Assembly: GCA_903875225.1 (NCBI GenBank)
Contig: CAIQVJ010000027.1
Span: forward strand, 1-64,000
Source: an uncultured Pseudomonadota bacterium
GTDB lineage: Bacteria; Myxococcota_A; UBA796; SXON01
Direction: 5' to 3'
Length of the DNA: 64,000 bases
Of the stretch, positions 44,203 to 52,329 are shown piece by piece; the stretch's first letter is position 1, and each line of letters opens with the position of its first letter. Made by a program: the position numbers and the translations under genes. Under the pieces are notes generated by a model that was given only the letters and a program-made list of their open reading frames with translations, did not search any database and had not been told where the DNA came from.

Positions 44203-44520
44203 GGAGAACCTCGACTTGGGGGTGGAAAAGCCGCGCTCTCCTATCGCATTCGGGCAACCCGGGCCAGCCCGCCGCATGCCTCCCGGGCGGTTTCCCCTCG
44301 CAACGTCCCGACGGAAGACTTTCGAAAGGTTCAGGATCGGGTTCTCCACATCTGGGGATAAGTACCCGCCCGAGGGGGCGCAAAACCAAAAGTCGGCAAG
44401 TACCTGAAACTACAAGTCAAAGGCCATGCTCAAAACTTGAGCATCCCCTCGTGGCGCGCGGAACAGAGGCGGTTTTTCGCATCTCTCCCCAGGGTTGTGC
44501 GCCAGTTATCCATAACCGGC
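44203..44520. other. Structured non-coding spacer
   Basis: 318 bases without a convincing gene, and clearly less GC-rich than its surroundings. It contains ATGCTCAA-AAC-TTGAGCAT (44426-44444, 8-bp arms), GTTAT-CC-ATAAC (44505-44516, next to the SelD-fusion stop) and two one-mismatch DnaA-box-like sequences, TGGGGATAA (44353-44361) and TTATCCATA (44506-44514). The repeated AAGTACC at about 44360 and 44398 is also visible. No T-run follows the hairpins, so none is a clear terminator. Confidence 0.6.
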
Positions 44521-46629
44521 TCATCCGAGCCAGATCCCCGATTCCGCCCGTACCACGCCGATCACGCGGGCGGGCTCCCCGATGCCCTCGAGGTCCGCCA
44601 ACACGCCGGCCACCGCCTCCTCCGCAATGGCGAACAGCAGGGGCCCCGCCGTCTGGGGGTCGTACCCCAACCCTGCGAGCGGATGCGCGAGCCCGGGCCC
44701 GCCGACCCCCACGCCCCGTTGGTTCTGCCCGTGGAACGTGCTGCGTACACCCTGCAGGAAAAGCCCGGCGACCCCCGGGTGCAGGGGGATGTGCGGCACG
44801 CGGATCTCGGCGCCGAGCCCGCCGTTGCGGGACAGGAGCGCCGCGAGGTGCCCGTAGAGCCCAAAGCCCGTGACGTCGGTCGCAGCGCTGGCCCCGTGCT
44901 CGTGCAGCACCCTCGCCGCCTCCCGATGCGAGCGGATCATCCAGCGGAGGGCGTCGCGCACCCATCGGCCCCGGGCCCGTCCGAGCGCGTTGGCGCGCAA
45001 CAGCACGCCGGACCCGAGGCCGCGCGTGAGCACGAGCGCATGTCCAACCTGGAGCGGCGGCCCCACCACCGGCTGCGCGGTGCCTGTCACCGAGAGCCCC
45101 ACCGACAGCGCCGAGGACCGCACCGAGTGCCCGCCGACGAGGCTCACCCCCATCTGGTCGAGCCCACACCGCACCCCGGCCATCAACTCCAGGAGGGCCC
45201 CCCGCTCGTCGGGAACCGCCACGAGCGCGAGCGCCCAGAGCGGCGTGACGCCCTTCACGTACAGATCGTTCACTGCATTCACCGCCGCCACGCGTCCGAC
45301 CACGAAGGGGTCGTCGCAAAAGGCCGTGAACGCATCCACCGTCAGCCCGAGCAGGCCCCCGCCCGGGAGCCGCACCAGCGCAGCGTCGTCTGCCTCCTCG
45401 AGCCCCACCTCCACGCTGGGATCGCTCGGCGCGGGCCCGAGGCCCGCCAGCGCGGCCCGTAGCTCGGCCTGCCCGACCTTCGCGGCGCACCCACCACACT
45501 CCATCTCGGGCTCCGGCATCGGCGTCGCCCCCATCCGCACCGGCAGGTCCGCTGCGTCGATCACCTGGAACATCGCGACGAACTTCCTGTCGATGCGGTC
45601 CTTGAGCCGCCACACCCACGCACCCTGGAACCGGGCGCCGCTCCGCCGACCCAGCGCCGTCCCGTCGCCCAGGTTGAGCAACGAGAGGAAGTCGCGCTGG
45701 GGCCGATAGGGCTGAAGCTCGGTGCCGGAGAGCCGGGCATCGAGGTTGGAGCACAGGAGGGGCCCCTCCCGCACTGCGTACACACCGGCCTTGGGCAGGG
45801 CTCCGCCACGCCCGTCTGGCACGTGCGCGCAGTCCCCCGCGGCGAAGATCCCCGGATGGCCCTCCACCTGGAGCGTCGGCGCCACCCGGATGTAGCCATC
45901 CACGCAGGGGAGCCCGCTTGCGGCACCAAGCGGCAGCGCCTCCGCACCCGTCGCCCAGACCACCAGCGCGGCGGGCAACTCCTCGCCGCTCTCGATCACC
46001 ACACCCCGCGCAGTGACCGCCCGCACCCGGCCCGGCCGAAGCTCCACGGCGCGGTCCCGGATGGGCGCGAAGCCTGCCATCACCGCGCCGAGGACCAGCA
46101 CGGAGCGGCCCGTTCGCGCATTCAGACAGTACGCCAGCTCCAGACCCGCTGCCCCGGCCCCCACGACGACGATCGGGAGGCCCGGATCGGGCAGCGCCAG
46201 GAGCCGCTCGTCCAGCCGGGCCACGAACTGGCCGATGGGGCGCGTGGCCAGCGCGAATTCCTGCACCCCGGGCATCGAGCGACCGGCGACCGCGGAGCCC
46301 ACGTCGATGCTCAGGGTGTCGTAGGCGATCGGGGCGTGGTCCTCCACCTCCACGCAGCCCCGCGCCGTGTCGACCATCCTGGCGGCGCCATCCACCACGC
46401 GCGCGCCCGCCGTCCGCGCGAGCGCCCACACGTCGATCGTGAGCTCTGCGGCTGAGTACTGCCCGGCGACGAAGCCGGGGACCATCCCGGAGTACACGGC
46501 CTCGGGGTGGTCCAGCACGATAGAGACGCGCGCGGCGAACGGGCGTTCCCGGTGCCGGCGCAGCACCTGCACGTGGCTGTGACCACCCCCGATGAGCACG
46601 AGGTGGGGAAGCCCGCCCGGCGCGCGCAA
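44521..46629 (-). CDS. selD: NADH-dehydrogenase-like/SelD fusion (selenide, water dikinase)
   Basis: Two-domain protein of 702 residues. Residues 1 to ~365 are an FAD/NAD disulfide-oxidoreductase-type domain: LVLIGGGHSH near the N-terminus, VVVGAGAAGLELAY at 154-167, and GIFAAGDCAHV. Residues ~370-702 are selenophosphate synthetase, which makes selenophosphate from selenide and ATP. The active site GGCAAKV has Cys381 and Lys384, the same spacing as Cys17/Lys20 in E. coli SelD. VDAFTAFCDDPFVVGRVAAVNAVNDLY-like metal and ATP regions follow. Such NDH-SelD fusions are known in other bacteria. A TTG at 46629 follows the previous stop directly; a GTG at 46599 is an alternative start. No selA, selB or tRNA-Sec is in the window. 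Confidence 0.9.
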   Translation of the reverse strand: MRAPGGLPHLVLIGGGHSHVQVLRRHRERPFAARVSIVLDHPEAVYSGMVPGFVAGQYSAAELTIDVWALARTAGARVVDGAARMVDTARGCVEVEDHAPIAYDTLSIDVGSAVAGRSMPGVQEFALATRPIGQFVARLDERLLALPDPGLPIVVVGAGAAGLELAYCLNARTGRSVLVLGAVMAGFAPIRDRAVELRPGRVRAVTARGVVIESGEELPAALVVWATGAEALPLGAASGLPCVDGYIRVAPTLQVEGHPGIFAAGDCAHVPDGRGGALPKAGVYAVREGPLLCSNLDARLSGTELQPYRPQRDFLSLLNLGDGTALGRRSGARFQGAWVWRLKDRIDRKFVAMFQVIDAADLPVRMGATPMPEPEMECGGCAAKVGQAELRAALAGLGPAPSDPSVEVGLEEADDAALVRLPGGGLLGLTVDAFTAFCDDPFVVGRVAAVNAVNDLYVKGVTPLWALALVAVPDERGALLELMAGVRCGLDQMGVSLVGGHSVRSSALSVGLSVTGTAQPVVGPPLQVGHALVLTRGLGSGVLLRANALGRARGRWVRDALRWMIRSHREAARVLHEHGASAATDVTGFGLYGHLAALLSRNGGLGAEIRVPHIPLHPGVAGLFLQGVRSTFHGQNQRGVGVGGPGLAHPLAGLGYDPQTAGPLLFAIAEEAVAGVLADLEGIGEPARVIGVVRAESGIWLG

Positions 46630-47880
46630 CTACCCGCCCGCGTAGAGCGTGATGTCCGTGGCCGCGGCCTCCGCCATGCGCAGGGTCTCGCCGATGTCCG
46701 GGTGGCGAACGGCCACGAACCCGTCCGAGACCAACGTCTGCAGCCAGTTGCGGCGCATCTGGCCCGGCTGCAACAGCTCGTTCGCGCACACGTGGCGGCC
46801 GAACCGCTGCATGTACTGCTCGACCCCCTCCACGCGGGTGATGCGGCCCTCGCCCAACGCGCGCTTGAAGATGATCGCGCAGTTGTACTTGCGTTCCAGC
46901 CGCCCATCCGGCCCGGTCGGACCGTGAAAGCTCTTCCAGGTCACGGCCCGGGCCCATTCACGGAAGAGGTCGATGTCGTTTGCCCAGTTCATCTGGTCGA
47001 CGAGGTGCCCCCCCGCGCTCCGTCCCCCGATCTCGCCGAATACGACTTCGCCGTTCGCCTTGCGGTACCACTCCATGTGCGTGAACCCGGTGCCCATGCC
47101 CATCGCGTCGAGCACCTTGAACCCGAGATCGAGGCCGCCGGCGTACTTGGGGTCGTGGATGTCGCGCAGCACGACCACGATCGGGCTGATCCACTCGTTG
47201 CTACGCGCGAGGAGCGGCCGCGGGTGGTACTGCGCGACGTTGTAGAACGCGGGGCGCCCGTCGATGCAGACGGTGTCGAAGGTGAACTCCTCGCCCTCCA
47301 CGAACTCCTCGACGGAGACGGACTCCACGTGCCGGGTCTTCTCGAGCACGGCGTGCAATTCCTCGGCGTTGTCCACCCGGAACGTGTCGGCGCTGCCCGC
47401 TCCGGCGATGGGCTTGATGCACACCGGATACCCGATCCGGGCGACGGCAGCGCGCACCTCGTCCTGCGTGCCGCACTTCGCGTGATGCGGCACCCGCAGG
47501 CCTGCGGCCTCCACGCGGCGCTTCATCGCCTCCTTGTCCCGGAAGGCGAACGCCGTTTCGTACGACATGCCAGGGATGCCGAGCTGCTCCCTCAGCCACG
47601 CAGCGAGCTCCACGAACGGCTCCCACAGGCACTCCACGCGGTCGAACCGAACGCCGGTTCGCCTCATCGTCGCCTGCACGATGTCGAGCACCTCCCCGGG
47701 GCTCCGGAGCGGCGCCTGGATGTACCCCGTGAGGTAGCGACGGACGCCCTGTGGGACGCTCTCGGCGGGCCCGTCGGCCAATCCCCAGACCCTGGCCGAC
47801 ACCTCGGCGAGGCCGCGGGTGAAGTGGTTCATCTCCACGGGGTACTGCGGGCTGATGAAAAGGACGTTGGGCGGGTTCAT
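46630..47880 (-). CDS. ATP-grasp domain enzyme
   Basis: Protein of 416 residues with a carboxylate-amine/thiol ligase-like ATP-grasp fold. The N-terminal preATP-grasp part starts VLFISPQYPVEMNHFTRGL. The nucleotide-binding centre has IGYPVCIKPIAGAGSADTFRV (lysine and glycine loop) and VSVEEFVEGEEFTFDTVC. The metal/ATP residues are in NGEVVFGEIGGRSAGG. The substrates are unknown; related enzymes join amino acids or modify peptides. The ATG overlaps the stop of the MYXO-CTERM gene upstream (ATGA), and the SelD fusion begins directly after its stop. It is the middle gene of a tight three-gene operon. Confidence 0.83.
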   Translation of the reverse strand: MNPPNVLFISPQYPVEMNHFTRGLAEVSARVWGLADGPAESVPQGVRRYLTGYIQAPLRSPGEVLDIVQATMRRTGVRFDRVECLWEPFVELAAWLREQLGIPGMSYETAFAFRDKEAMKRRVEAAGLRVPHHAKCGTQDEVRAAVARIGYPVCIKPIAGAGSADTFRVDNAEELHAVLEKTRHVESVSVEEFVEGEEFTFDTVCIDGRPAFYNVAQYHPRPLLARSNEWISPIVVVLRDIHDPKYAGGLDLGFKVLDAMGMGTGFTHMEWYRKANGEVVFGEIGGRSAGGHLVDQMNWANDIDLFREWARAVTWKSFHGPTGPDGRLERKYNCAIIFKRALGEGRITRVEGVEQYMQRFGRHVCANELLQPGQMRRNWLQTLVSDGFVAVRHPDIGETLRMAEAAATDITLYAGG

Positions 47881-49190
47881 TTGCGGCTCCGGCTTACGAG
47901 GGCGAGGGCGAGGGCGACGAGTCCGAAAGCAAGGTTGGGAGAGGGCGCCGCTGCGCAGCCGCAGCCTGCCTGCTCCTCGGTTTCGGGGTCCCCGTCCGGG
48001 TCGCTCGCGGAGTCGACCGCGCTATCGGCGGTGTCCGCGGCAGCGCCCCAGGTCGGGGCATCCCCCGCCCCGAGCGTGGTGTCCAGGTCGGCGAGGCCGC
48101 GCACGTCGGCCTCCCAGTCCGCCTCGAACGTCTGCCGGACCGTGTCGACGTCATCGAGCAACGCGCCGTCCGGCTCATCGTCGGAGAGCACGATCACGAG
48201 GAACGCCATCCGGAAGCTCCGGGGACTGTCCGCCGAGGAGGGGATGCGCTCCCCCTCCGCGGAGATGATGTCGTCGACGGTGAAGTCGACCTTCGTCCCG
48301 GCGACCGTGACAGCCTCCCCGGAGCCCTCGGCGTACGCCTCGTCGAAGGCCTCCGGCGGCGATGCCGGCTCCCGCGCGACCCGGGCCTGCTCGTCTGCGT
48401 CCACGAGCAGGACGGACTGCGCGCCGACCTCGTCCGGACCCACGAGGCCCATCAGGTAGAGGTCGAGGTCCGAGTACGTCGACGTGGCGCCGAGGTCCAC
48501 GGTGTAGGTGCCGTCTCCGTTGTCGATCCAGGCGTTCCCCTCCATCGGGGAGTTCGTGGTCTGAAACCAGTAGGACCAGTGCGCGATGTCCCGCCCGAGC
48601 AGCACGTTCGGGTCGAGTGCGCCGTCCGGGCCCTCGGCGTCGAGGTTCACGAACGCACCCCACCGGTGCATGAACTCCTGGCCGAACACGAAGCGCCCCA
48701 CCTCGGGGTCCTCACTCCAGAGCCCGTAGTAGTTCATGAAGATGTAGCCCTGGAGCTTGTTGTTCGACTGATCGAACACCTCGCCCGGCGTGACCGAGTC
48801 GTAGCCGATGCCGTACACGTCGTTCGACAGCGGCTGGTAGAACGCAAAGAACATCCCGAGGTCCCGGACCATCAGGATGCTGACGAAATCATAGTCGTCG
48901 CCGTAGTGCTTGTAGAAGGCGCCGGTGGCGGACGACATGACCCAGTTCACGTCGCCCTGGAGCGCGTGCGTCGTGGCCTCCGAGAACCACTCGCCGTCGG
49001 GGTCCTTGAGGATGACGAGGTTGCCGTAGGAGTAGACGTCCAGCTTGTTCGAGCCGCTGCCCGACGGCGGGGGCACACCGCCCGCCGGCACCACGAAGTC
49101 GCCCTGGGCGGCGAGCGCGGCGGCGAACGTCTGCACCTGGTCGGACGGGGTGGGGGCGGCGAGGGCCATGGAGAGGGTGAACAGCAGCAC
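47877..49190 (-). CDS. MYXO-CTERM exported protein, degenerate zincin motif
   Basis: Exported protein of 437 residues with a GTG start at 49190. A signal peptide (about 1-12) is followed by a ~370-residue domain. GQEFMHRWGAF at 170-180 resembles the HExxH zinc motif with the first His replaced by Gln (Q171-E172, H175). YSDLDLYLMGLVGPDEV and IGYDSVTPGEVFD are also conserved-looking. An acidic Ala/Asp/Ser spacer (~375-405) precedes the tail GCGCAAAPSPNLAF (from 409), a hydrophobic helix and SRSRK. This is a MYXO-CTERM-type sorting signal used for surface delivery in Myxococcota. First gene of the coupled operon with the ATP-grasp enzyme. Confidence 0.83.
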   Translation of the reverse strand: MLLFTLSMALAAPTPSDQVQTFAAALAAQGDFVVPAGGVPPPSGSGSNKLDVYSYGNLVILKDPDGEWFSEATTHALQGDVNWVMSSATGAFYKHYGDDYDFVSILMVRDLGMFFAFYQPLSNDVYGIGYDSVTPGEVFDQSNNKLQGYIFMNYYGLWSEDPEVGRFVFGQEFMHRWGAFVNLDAEGPDGALDPNVLLGRDIAHWSYWFQTTNSPMEGNAWIDNGDGTYTVDLGATSTYSDLDLYLMGLVGPDEVGAQSVLLVDADEQARVAREPASPPEAFDEAYAEGSGEAVTVAGTKVDFTVDDIISAEGERIPSSADSPRSFRMAFLVIVLSDDEPDGALLDDVDTVRQTFEADWEADVRGLADLDTTLGAGDAPTWGAAADTADSAVDSASDPDGDPETEEQAGCGCAAAPSPNLAFGLVALALALVSRSRK

Positions 49191-49278
49191 GAAGATCCCG
49201 GTTGCGAAGCCCCTCTACCCCAGATCGCGCGCGATTTCCCGTCTGGCCGGTGCCTCCGGCGGGTGTACCATGTGAACC

Positions 49279-49710
49279 GTGCTGCTCGTCCCCTTCGCCC
49301 TGCTCGACCCGCGCTTTACACCAGACGCGAGCGTGTCTGACCGGCCCCGACTCGCCCACCACGCGCCTCCGGACCCCGACAGCTGCCTCGGTCGTCAACG
49401 GCATCGGCGGGTGCTCGGCGGCTGGATGATCGGGGGCGGGGTGGCAGCGGCGGCGGGGGGGATGGCCCTTGGCTACTCGGTCGTTGACGAGGCGAACAAG
49501 GCGAACGGGGACAACAGCATCGTGGCCGAGTTTGGCGGCGCGGTGTTCATGTATGCGGCCGCCATCGCCGGCACGGGGCTCTCCGCCTGGGGCGCCGCCG
49601 AGCTGCACCGCGGGCGCGTCTCCCGCTGCGACGGGCTCCCGGGGCTGAGCGGGCCGCCGGGGAGCGAGCCCGACGACATCCCCGAGCGAGAGCCTCCCGA
49701 CGACGAGTGA
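49279..49710 (+). CDS. Hypothetical two-helix membrane protein
   Basis: Unrecognised protein of 143 residues with a GTG start. Two hydrophobic segments lie at about 46-66 (LGGWMIGGGVAAAAGGMALGY) and 84-106 (EFGGAVFMYAAAIAGTGLSAWGA). The N-terminus (VLLVPFALLDP) may be a weak signal or a third segment. The C-terminus is Pro/Asp/Glu-rich and soluble. It is divergent from the MYXO-CTERM operon with 88 bp between starts. Coding status is likely but not certain in such GC-rich DNA. Confidence 0.55.
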   Translation: MLLVPFALLDPRFTPDASVSDRPRLAHHAPPDPDSCLGRQRHRRVLGGWMIGGGVAAAAGGMALGYSVVDEANKANGDNSIVAEFGGAVFMYAAAIAGTGLSAWGAAELHRGRVSRCDGLPGLSGPPGSEPDDIPEREPPDDE

Positions 49711-49781
49711 CGCCGCCCGAACCACCACTCGGGCGAAGTGCACTACGGACAGCGCCGCGGAGCGCCTGCTATACAGCGGAC

Positions 49782-50096
49782 ATGCCCGACTGGAAGCACC
49801 ACGTCTTTGTCTGCACGAACAAGCGCCCCCCCGGCCACCCCAAGGGGAGCTGCGCAGACCGCGGGTGCACCGACGTGCGGAACGCGCTGGCAGAGGCGAT
49901 CGACGAACAAGAGCTCTTTGAAACAGTGAAGCTCAACACGACGGACTGCCTCGGCCCCTGCCGGCAGGGCCCGACGATCGTCGTCTACCCGGAAAATGTC
50001 TGGTACGCGGGCGTGCAGCCCGGCGATATTGCGGAGATCGTCCAGTCCCACTTCGTCGAAGGTCGGCCGGTCACCCGGCTGATCCTGCCCAGCTGA
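49782..50096 (+). CDS. Thioredoxin-like [2Fe-2S] ferredoxin
   Basis: Protein of 104 residues. HVFVCTNKRP-PGHPKGSC carries C11 and C24 and TTDCLGPCRQGPTIVVYP carries C56 and C60. These four fit the cluster ligands of thioredoxin-fold [2Fe-2S] ferredoxins; C29 is extra. WYAGVQPGDIAEIVQSH is the usual C-terminal end. It transfers single electrons in the cytosol, to a partner not identified. The following ferredoxin gene starts 18 bp after the stop on the same strand, so the two probably form an operon. Confidence 0.9.
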   Translation: MPDWKHHVFVCTNKRPPGHPKGSCADRGCTDVRNALAEAIDEQELFETVKLNTTDCLGPCRQGPTIVVYPENVWYAGVQPGDIAEIVQSHFVEGRPVTRLILPS

Positions 50097-50114
50097 ATCG
50101 GCTCCGGAGCTCCC

Positions 50115-50984
50115 ATGTTGTCCCGATTGAAGTCCTCCCTCGAAAAACGGGCCCCCGGCGTGGTCGGCGCGCTGCGAGGCCTGCGGGGCCAGACCGAGCA
50201 ACCGCCTCCCGCACCCGTGCGGGCGCAGACCGCACCACAACCGACGCCGGCGCGACAGGCGCCGGTGCAGGCCCAGCCCGCGCCCGCCCAGAAGCCCACG
50301 GAGCCCGGGGCACGCCCCGCCACCCCGTCCACGCCCACCCGCGCCGTCGAACCCACGCCGATCCCACAGGCCCCCGCGAAGCCGGGGTCCGCGGCGGGGC
50401 ACGACCCGGTGCCGGCCGCCCACACCGAAGCTCCTGGCAAGACCAGCATCGAGGCCGAACCTGCGAAGGTCGAACCTGCGAAGGTCGAACCCGCGAAGGC
50501 TGAACCCACGAAGGCCGAACCCGCGAAGGTGAAGGCCAAGGCGACAGCCGCAAAGGTCGAGAAGTCGGGTGAAAAGGCGAAACACCAGGCGGCAGACACG
50601 GGTTCGACGGACATCGGGGCCTACATCGCCCGCGCCAAGGCCAACGGCCGCGACCCGAGCCAGATCAAGGGTACGGAGGGCATCAACACCGCGGACGACG
50701 GGGTGCTCTACTCGGGGCCGTTGGACAACGAGTCCTCCCGCGAAAAGGCCGCCAACAAGCTGCTCGTCATCGATCAGTTCGAGTGCATCTCGTGCGGGAC
50801 CTGCGTGGAGCAGACCGAGAAGGTCTTCTACCTGCCGATCGACGGAAAGGCAACCCCGATCGCCCAGGATGGCCCGATGGACCTCATCCAGGACGCCATC
50901 GAGGCCTGCCCCGTGACCTGCATCCACTGGGTGACGCCGGAAGAGGCCGTGGAGCGCAACCTGACCTCGGGCGTGGAGGACTGA
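50115..50984 (+). CDS. [4Fe-4S] ferredoxin on a long low-complexity linker
   Basis: Protein of 289 residues. The N-terminal ~25 residues (MLSRLKSSLEKRAPGVVGAL) form an amphipathic basic helix. Residues ~28-165 are a Pro/Ala/Glu/Lys linker containing five copies of a Glu-Pro-Ala-Lys-Val type pentapeptide. Residues ~170-289 form the ferredoxin: CISCGTC has ligands C224, C227 and C230, and CPVTC supplies C265. The spacing suits one [4Fe-4S] cluster. Usual ferredoxins of this type are about 65-110 residues, so the extension is large. It may tether the electron carrier to a membrane or a large complex (inference). It sits directly after the [2Fe-2S] ferredoxin. Confidence 0.87.
   Translation: MLSRLKSSLEKRAPGVVGALRGLRGQTEQPPPAPVRAQTAPQPTPARQAPVQAQPAPAQKPTEPGARPATPSTPTRAVEPTPIPQAPAKPGSAAGHDPVPAAHTEAPGKTSIEAEPAKVEPAKVEPAKAEPTKAEPAKVKAKATAAKVEKSGEKAKHQAADTGSTDIGAYIARAKANGRDPSQIKGTEGINTADDGVLYSGPLDNESSREKAANKLLVIDQFECISCGTCVEQTEKVFYLPIDGKATPIAQDGPMDLIQDAIEACPVTCIHWVTPEEAVERNLTSGVED
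50456..50530. repeat. 15-bp tandem repeat in ferredoxin linker
   Basis: Five in-frame 15-bp units run from 50456 to 50530 (first unit CGAACCTGCGAAGGT). They differ by only a few bases and encode the Glu-Pro-Ala-Lys-Val repeats. Copy number variation would change linker length without breaking the frame. Confidence 0.85.
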
Positions 50985-51003
50985 AGCGCGCTTCTGTTCG
51001 CAG

Positions 51004-51321
51004 CTATGTCGCGTAGAGCAGCGTCGCGGCGTCGATCACGAAGGCGACAACCAGGCACATCAGCGCCAGGAGAGCGCTGGCGAACGCCACAGCCAGCACC
51101 CGCCATTCGCGCATCACCCCGAGCGCGATCCACAGCGGGCCCTGGAGTAGCAGCGCCAGGAGTGTGAGCGCGACGAGCGCGACCTCGACGCCGATCAATT
51201 CGCTGCTCGTGTACGCGGGGGAGCTGAGCGTGCGCGCGTGGCTGCCGGCGGCCAGGTCGAGGAGCACTGCCGGGAGCGCCGGCAGTGCAGTCGCCAAACT
51301 CAACACCACGCGGGCCTTCAT
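51004..51321 (-). CDS. Small hypothetical membrane protein
   Basis: Protein of 105 residues made almost entirely of hydrophobic helices. The ATG at 51321 (MKARVVLSLATALPALPAVLL) starts the first. Others follow at about 43-70 (GVEVALVALTLLALLLQGPLWIAL) and 77-99 (VLAVAFASALLALMCLVVAFV). The family is not recognised. A much longer open frame continues upstream on this strand, but it is antisense to XerC and the J-domain gene and is not credible. It lies alone between rightward genes. Confidence 0.6.
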   Translation of the reverse strand: MKARVVLSLATALPALPAVLLDLAAGSHARTLSSPAYTSSELIGVEVALVALTLLALLLQGPLWIALGVMREWRVLAVAFASALLALMCLVVAFVIDAATLLYAT

Positions 51322-51399
51322 CCAGCACAGAGGATGCAGTCGGTCTCGCTCATCGGCCCGTTGTAACCCCTGATCCCCGCAGGGAGTTACCTTCGACCC

Positions 51400-52272
51400 A
51401 TGCGGCGCTTCGTCGACCACCTGCGCGCCGAACGATCTGCCTCGGAGCACACGATTCGCGCCTACTCCCGGGTGCTGGCCGAGATCGCCCAGGGGCTCCG
51501 GGCAGAAGCTGGCGCCGACGCCCGGCCGCTGCACAGCGCCACGCGGCTCGACCTGCGGGCCTACCTCGCCCGGTCGGGCGGGGCTGCCGCGACCGTGGCG
51601 CAGCGGGTCTCGGCGATCCGCGCGTACTTTCAATGGGCACTGCGCGAGCAGCTCATCACGGAAGACCCGAGCGAGCGCCTCAAGCGCCCGAAGGTGCCCG
51701 TGTCGCTGCCCCGGGTGCTGGAGGTGGACGAGGCCGACGTGCTCGTCGAGCACGCGCTCGGGGAGGGCGGGGCGCACCTGCGGAACACCGCCATCCTCGA
51801 GCTCGCGTACGGAGCCGGGCTCCGCGTGGCCGAACTCGCCGCGCTCGACGTCGCCGACGTCGACGTCACGGTCGGGCTCGTCCACGTACGCATGGGCAAG
51901 GGGCGCAAGGCACGTCGGGTCCCCTTCGGGCCCCCGGCCGCGGCGGCAGTCCGGGAGCTCCTGGACGGTCGCGCCAGCGGCCCCCTGTTCCTGAACCGCG
52001 CCGGAAAACGGTTGACGACCCGCTCCATCTACACGATCGTCCACGGTTCGGGCGTCCAGAACGCACTGGCCGACGTACACCCGCACGCCCTGCGCCACTC
52101 GTTCGCCACCCACCTGCTCCAGGCGGGTGCCGACATCCGCTCCATCCAGGAGATGCTCGGCCACGCGTCCTTGTCCACCACGCAGCGGTACGCCGCGGTG
52201 AACCTGGACCAGCTCCGCGCGACCTGGGACGCCGCACACCCCCTCGCCTTGGACCCCCGCTCCAGGCGATGA
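51400..52272 (+). CDS. xerC: Tyrosine recombinase XerC
   Basis: Site-specific recombinase of 290 residues for resolving chromosome dimers at dif, together with a XerD. The N-terminal SAM-like core-binding domain spans about 1-90 (FVDHLRAERSASEHTIRAY). The catalytic domain carries the full set R142 (GAGLRVAEL), K167 (GKGRKAR), H229 and R232 (HPHALRHSF), H255 (LGHASLS) and nucleophile Y264 (TTQRYAAV). The length is typical and there are no phage or integron genes nearby, so a housekeeping Xer rather than an integrase is likely. Confidence 0.93.
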   Translation: MRRFVDHLRAERSASEHTIRAYSRVLAEIAQGLRAEAGADARPLHSATRLDLRAYLARSGGAAATVAQRVSAIRAYFQWALREQLITEDPSERLKRPKVPVSLPRVLEVDEADVLVEHALGEGGAHLRNTAILELAYGAGLRVAELAALDVADVDVTVGLVHVRMGKGRKARRVPFGPPAAAAVRELLDGRASGPLFLNRAGKRLTTRSIYTIVHGSGVQNALADVHPHALRHSFATHLLQAGADIRSIQEMLGHASLSTTQRYAAVNLDQLRATWDAAHPLALDPRSRR

Positions 52273-52329
52273 GCCCCAGCATCGACAGAAATACGTTAGA
52301 ACCAACGGGTCGAGGGCCAGAGAAGCCGA

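Noticed and set aside
44320..44345. GGTTCAGGATC as a T-loop of a tRNA
   Set aside because: The conserved A58 and matching acceptor, D and anticodon stems are missing.
44353..44514. Possible replication origin based on DnaA-box-like sequences
   Set aside because: Only two imperfect boxes, no AT-rich unwinding element and no dnaA, dnaN or gidA neighbours.
44521..46629. Selenoprotein or in-frame selenocysteine near SelD
   Set aside because: The SelD active-site residue is an ordinary Cys codon, and I saw no in-frame TGA in a conserved gene that calls for Sec insertion.
51400..52272. Integron or phage integrase
   Set aside because: Length and motifs fit housekeeping XerC, and no attC sites, cassettes or phage genes are nearby.
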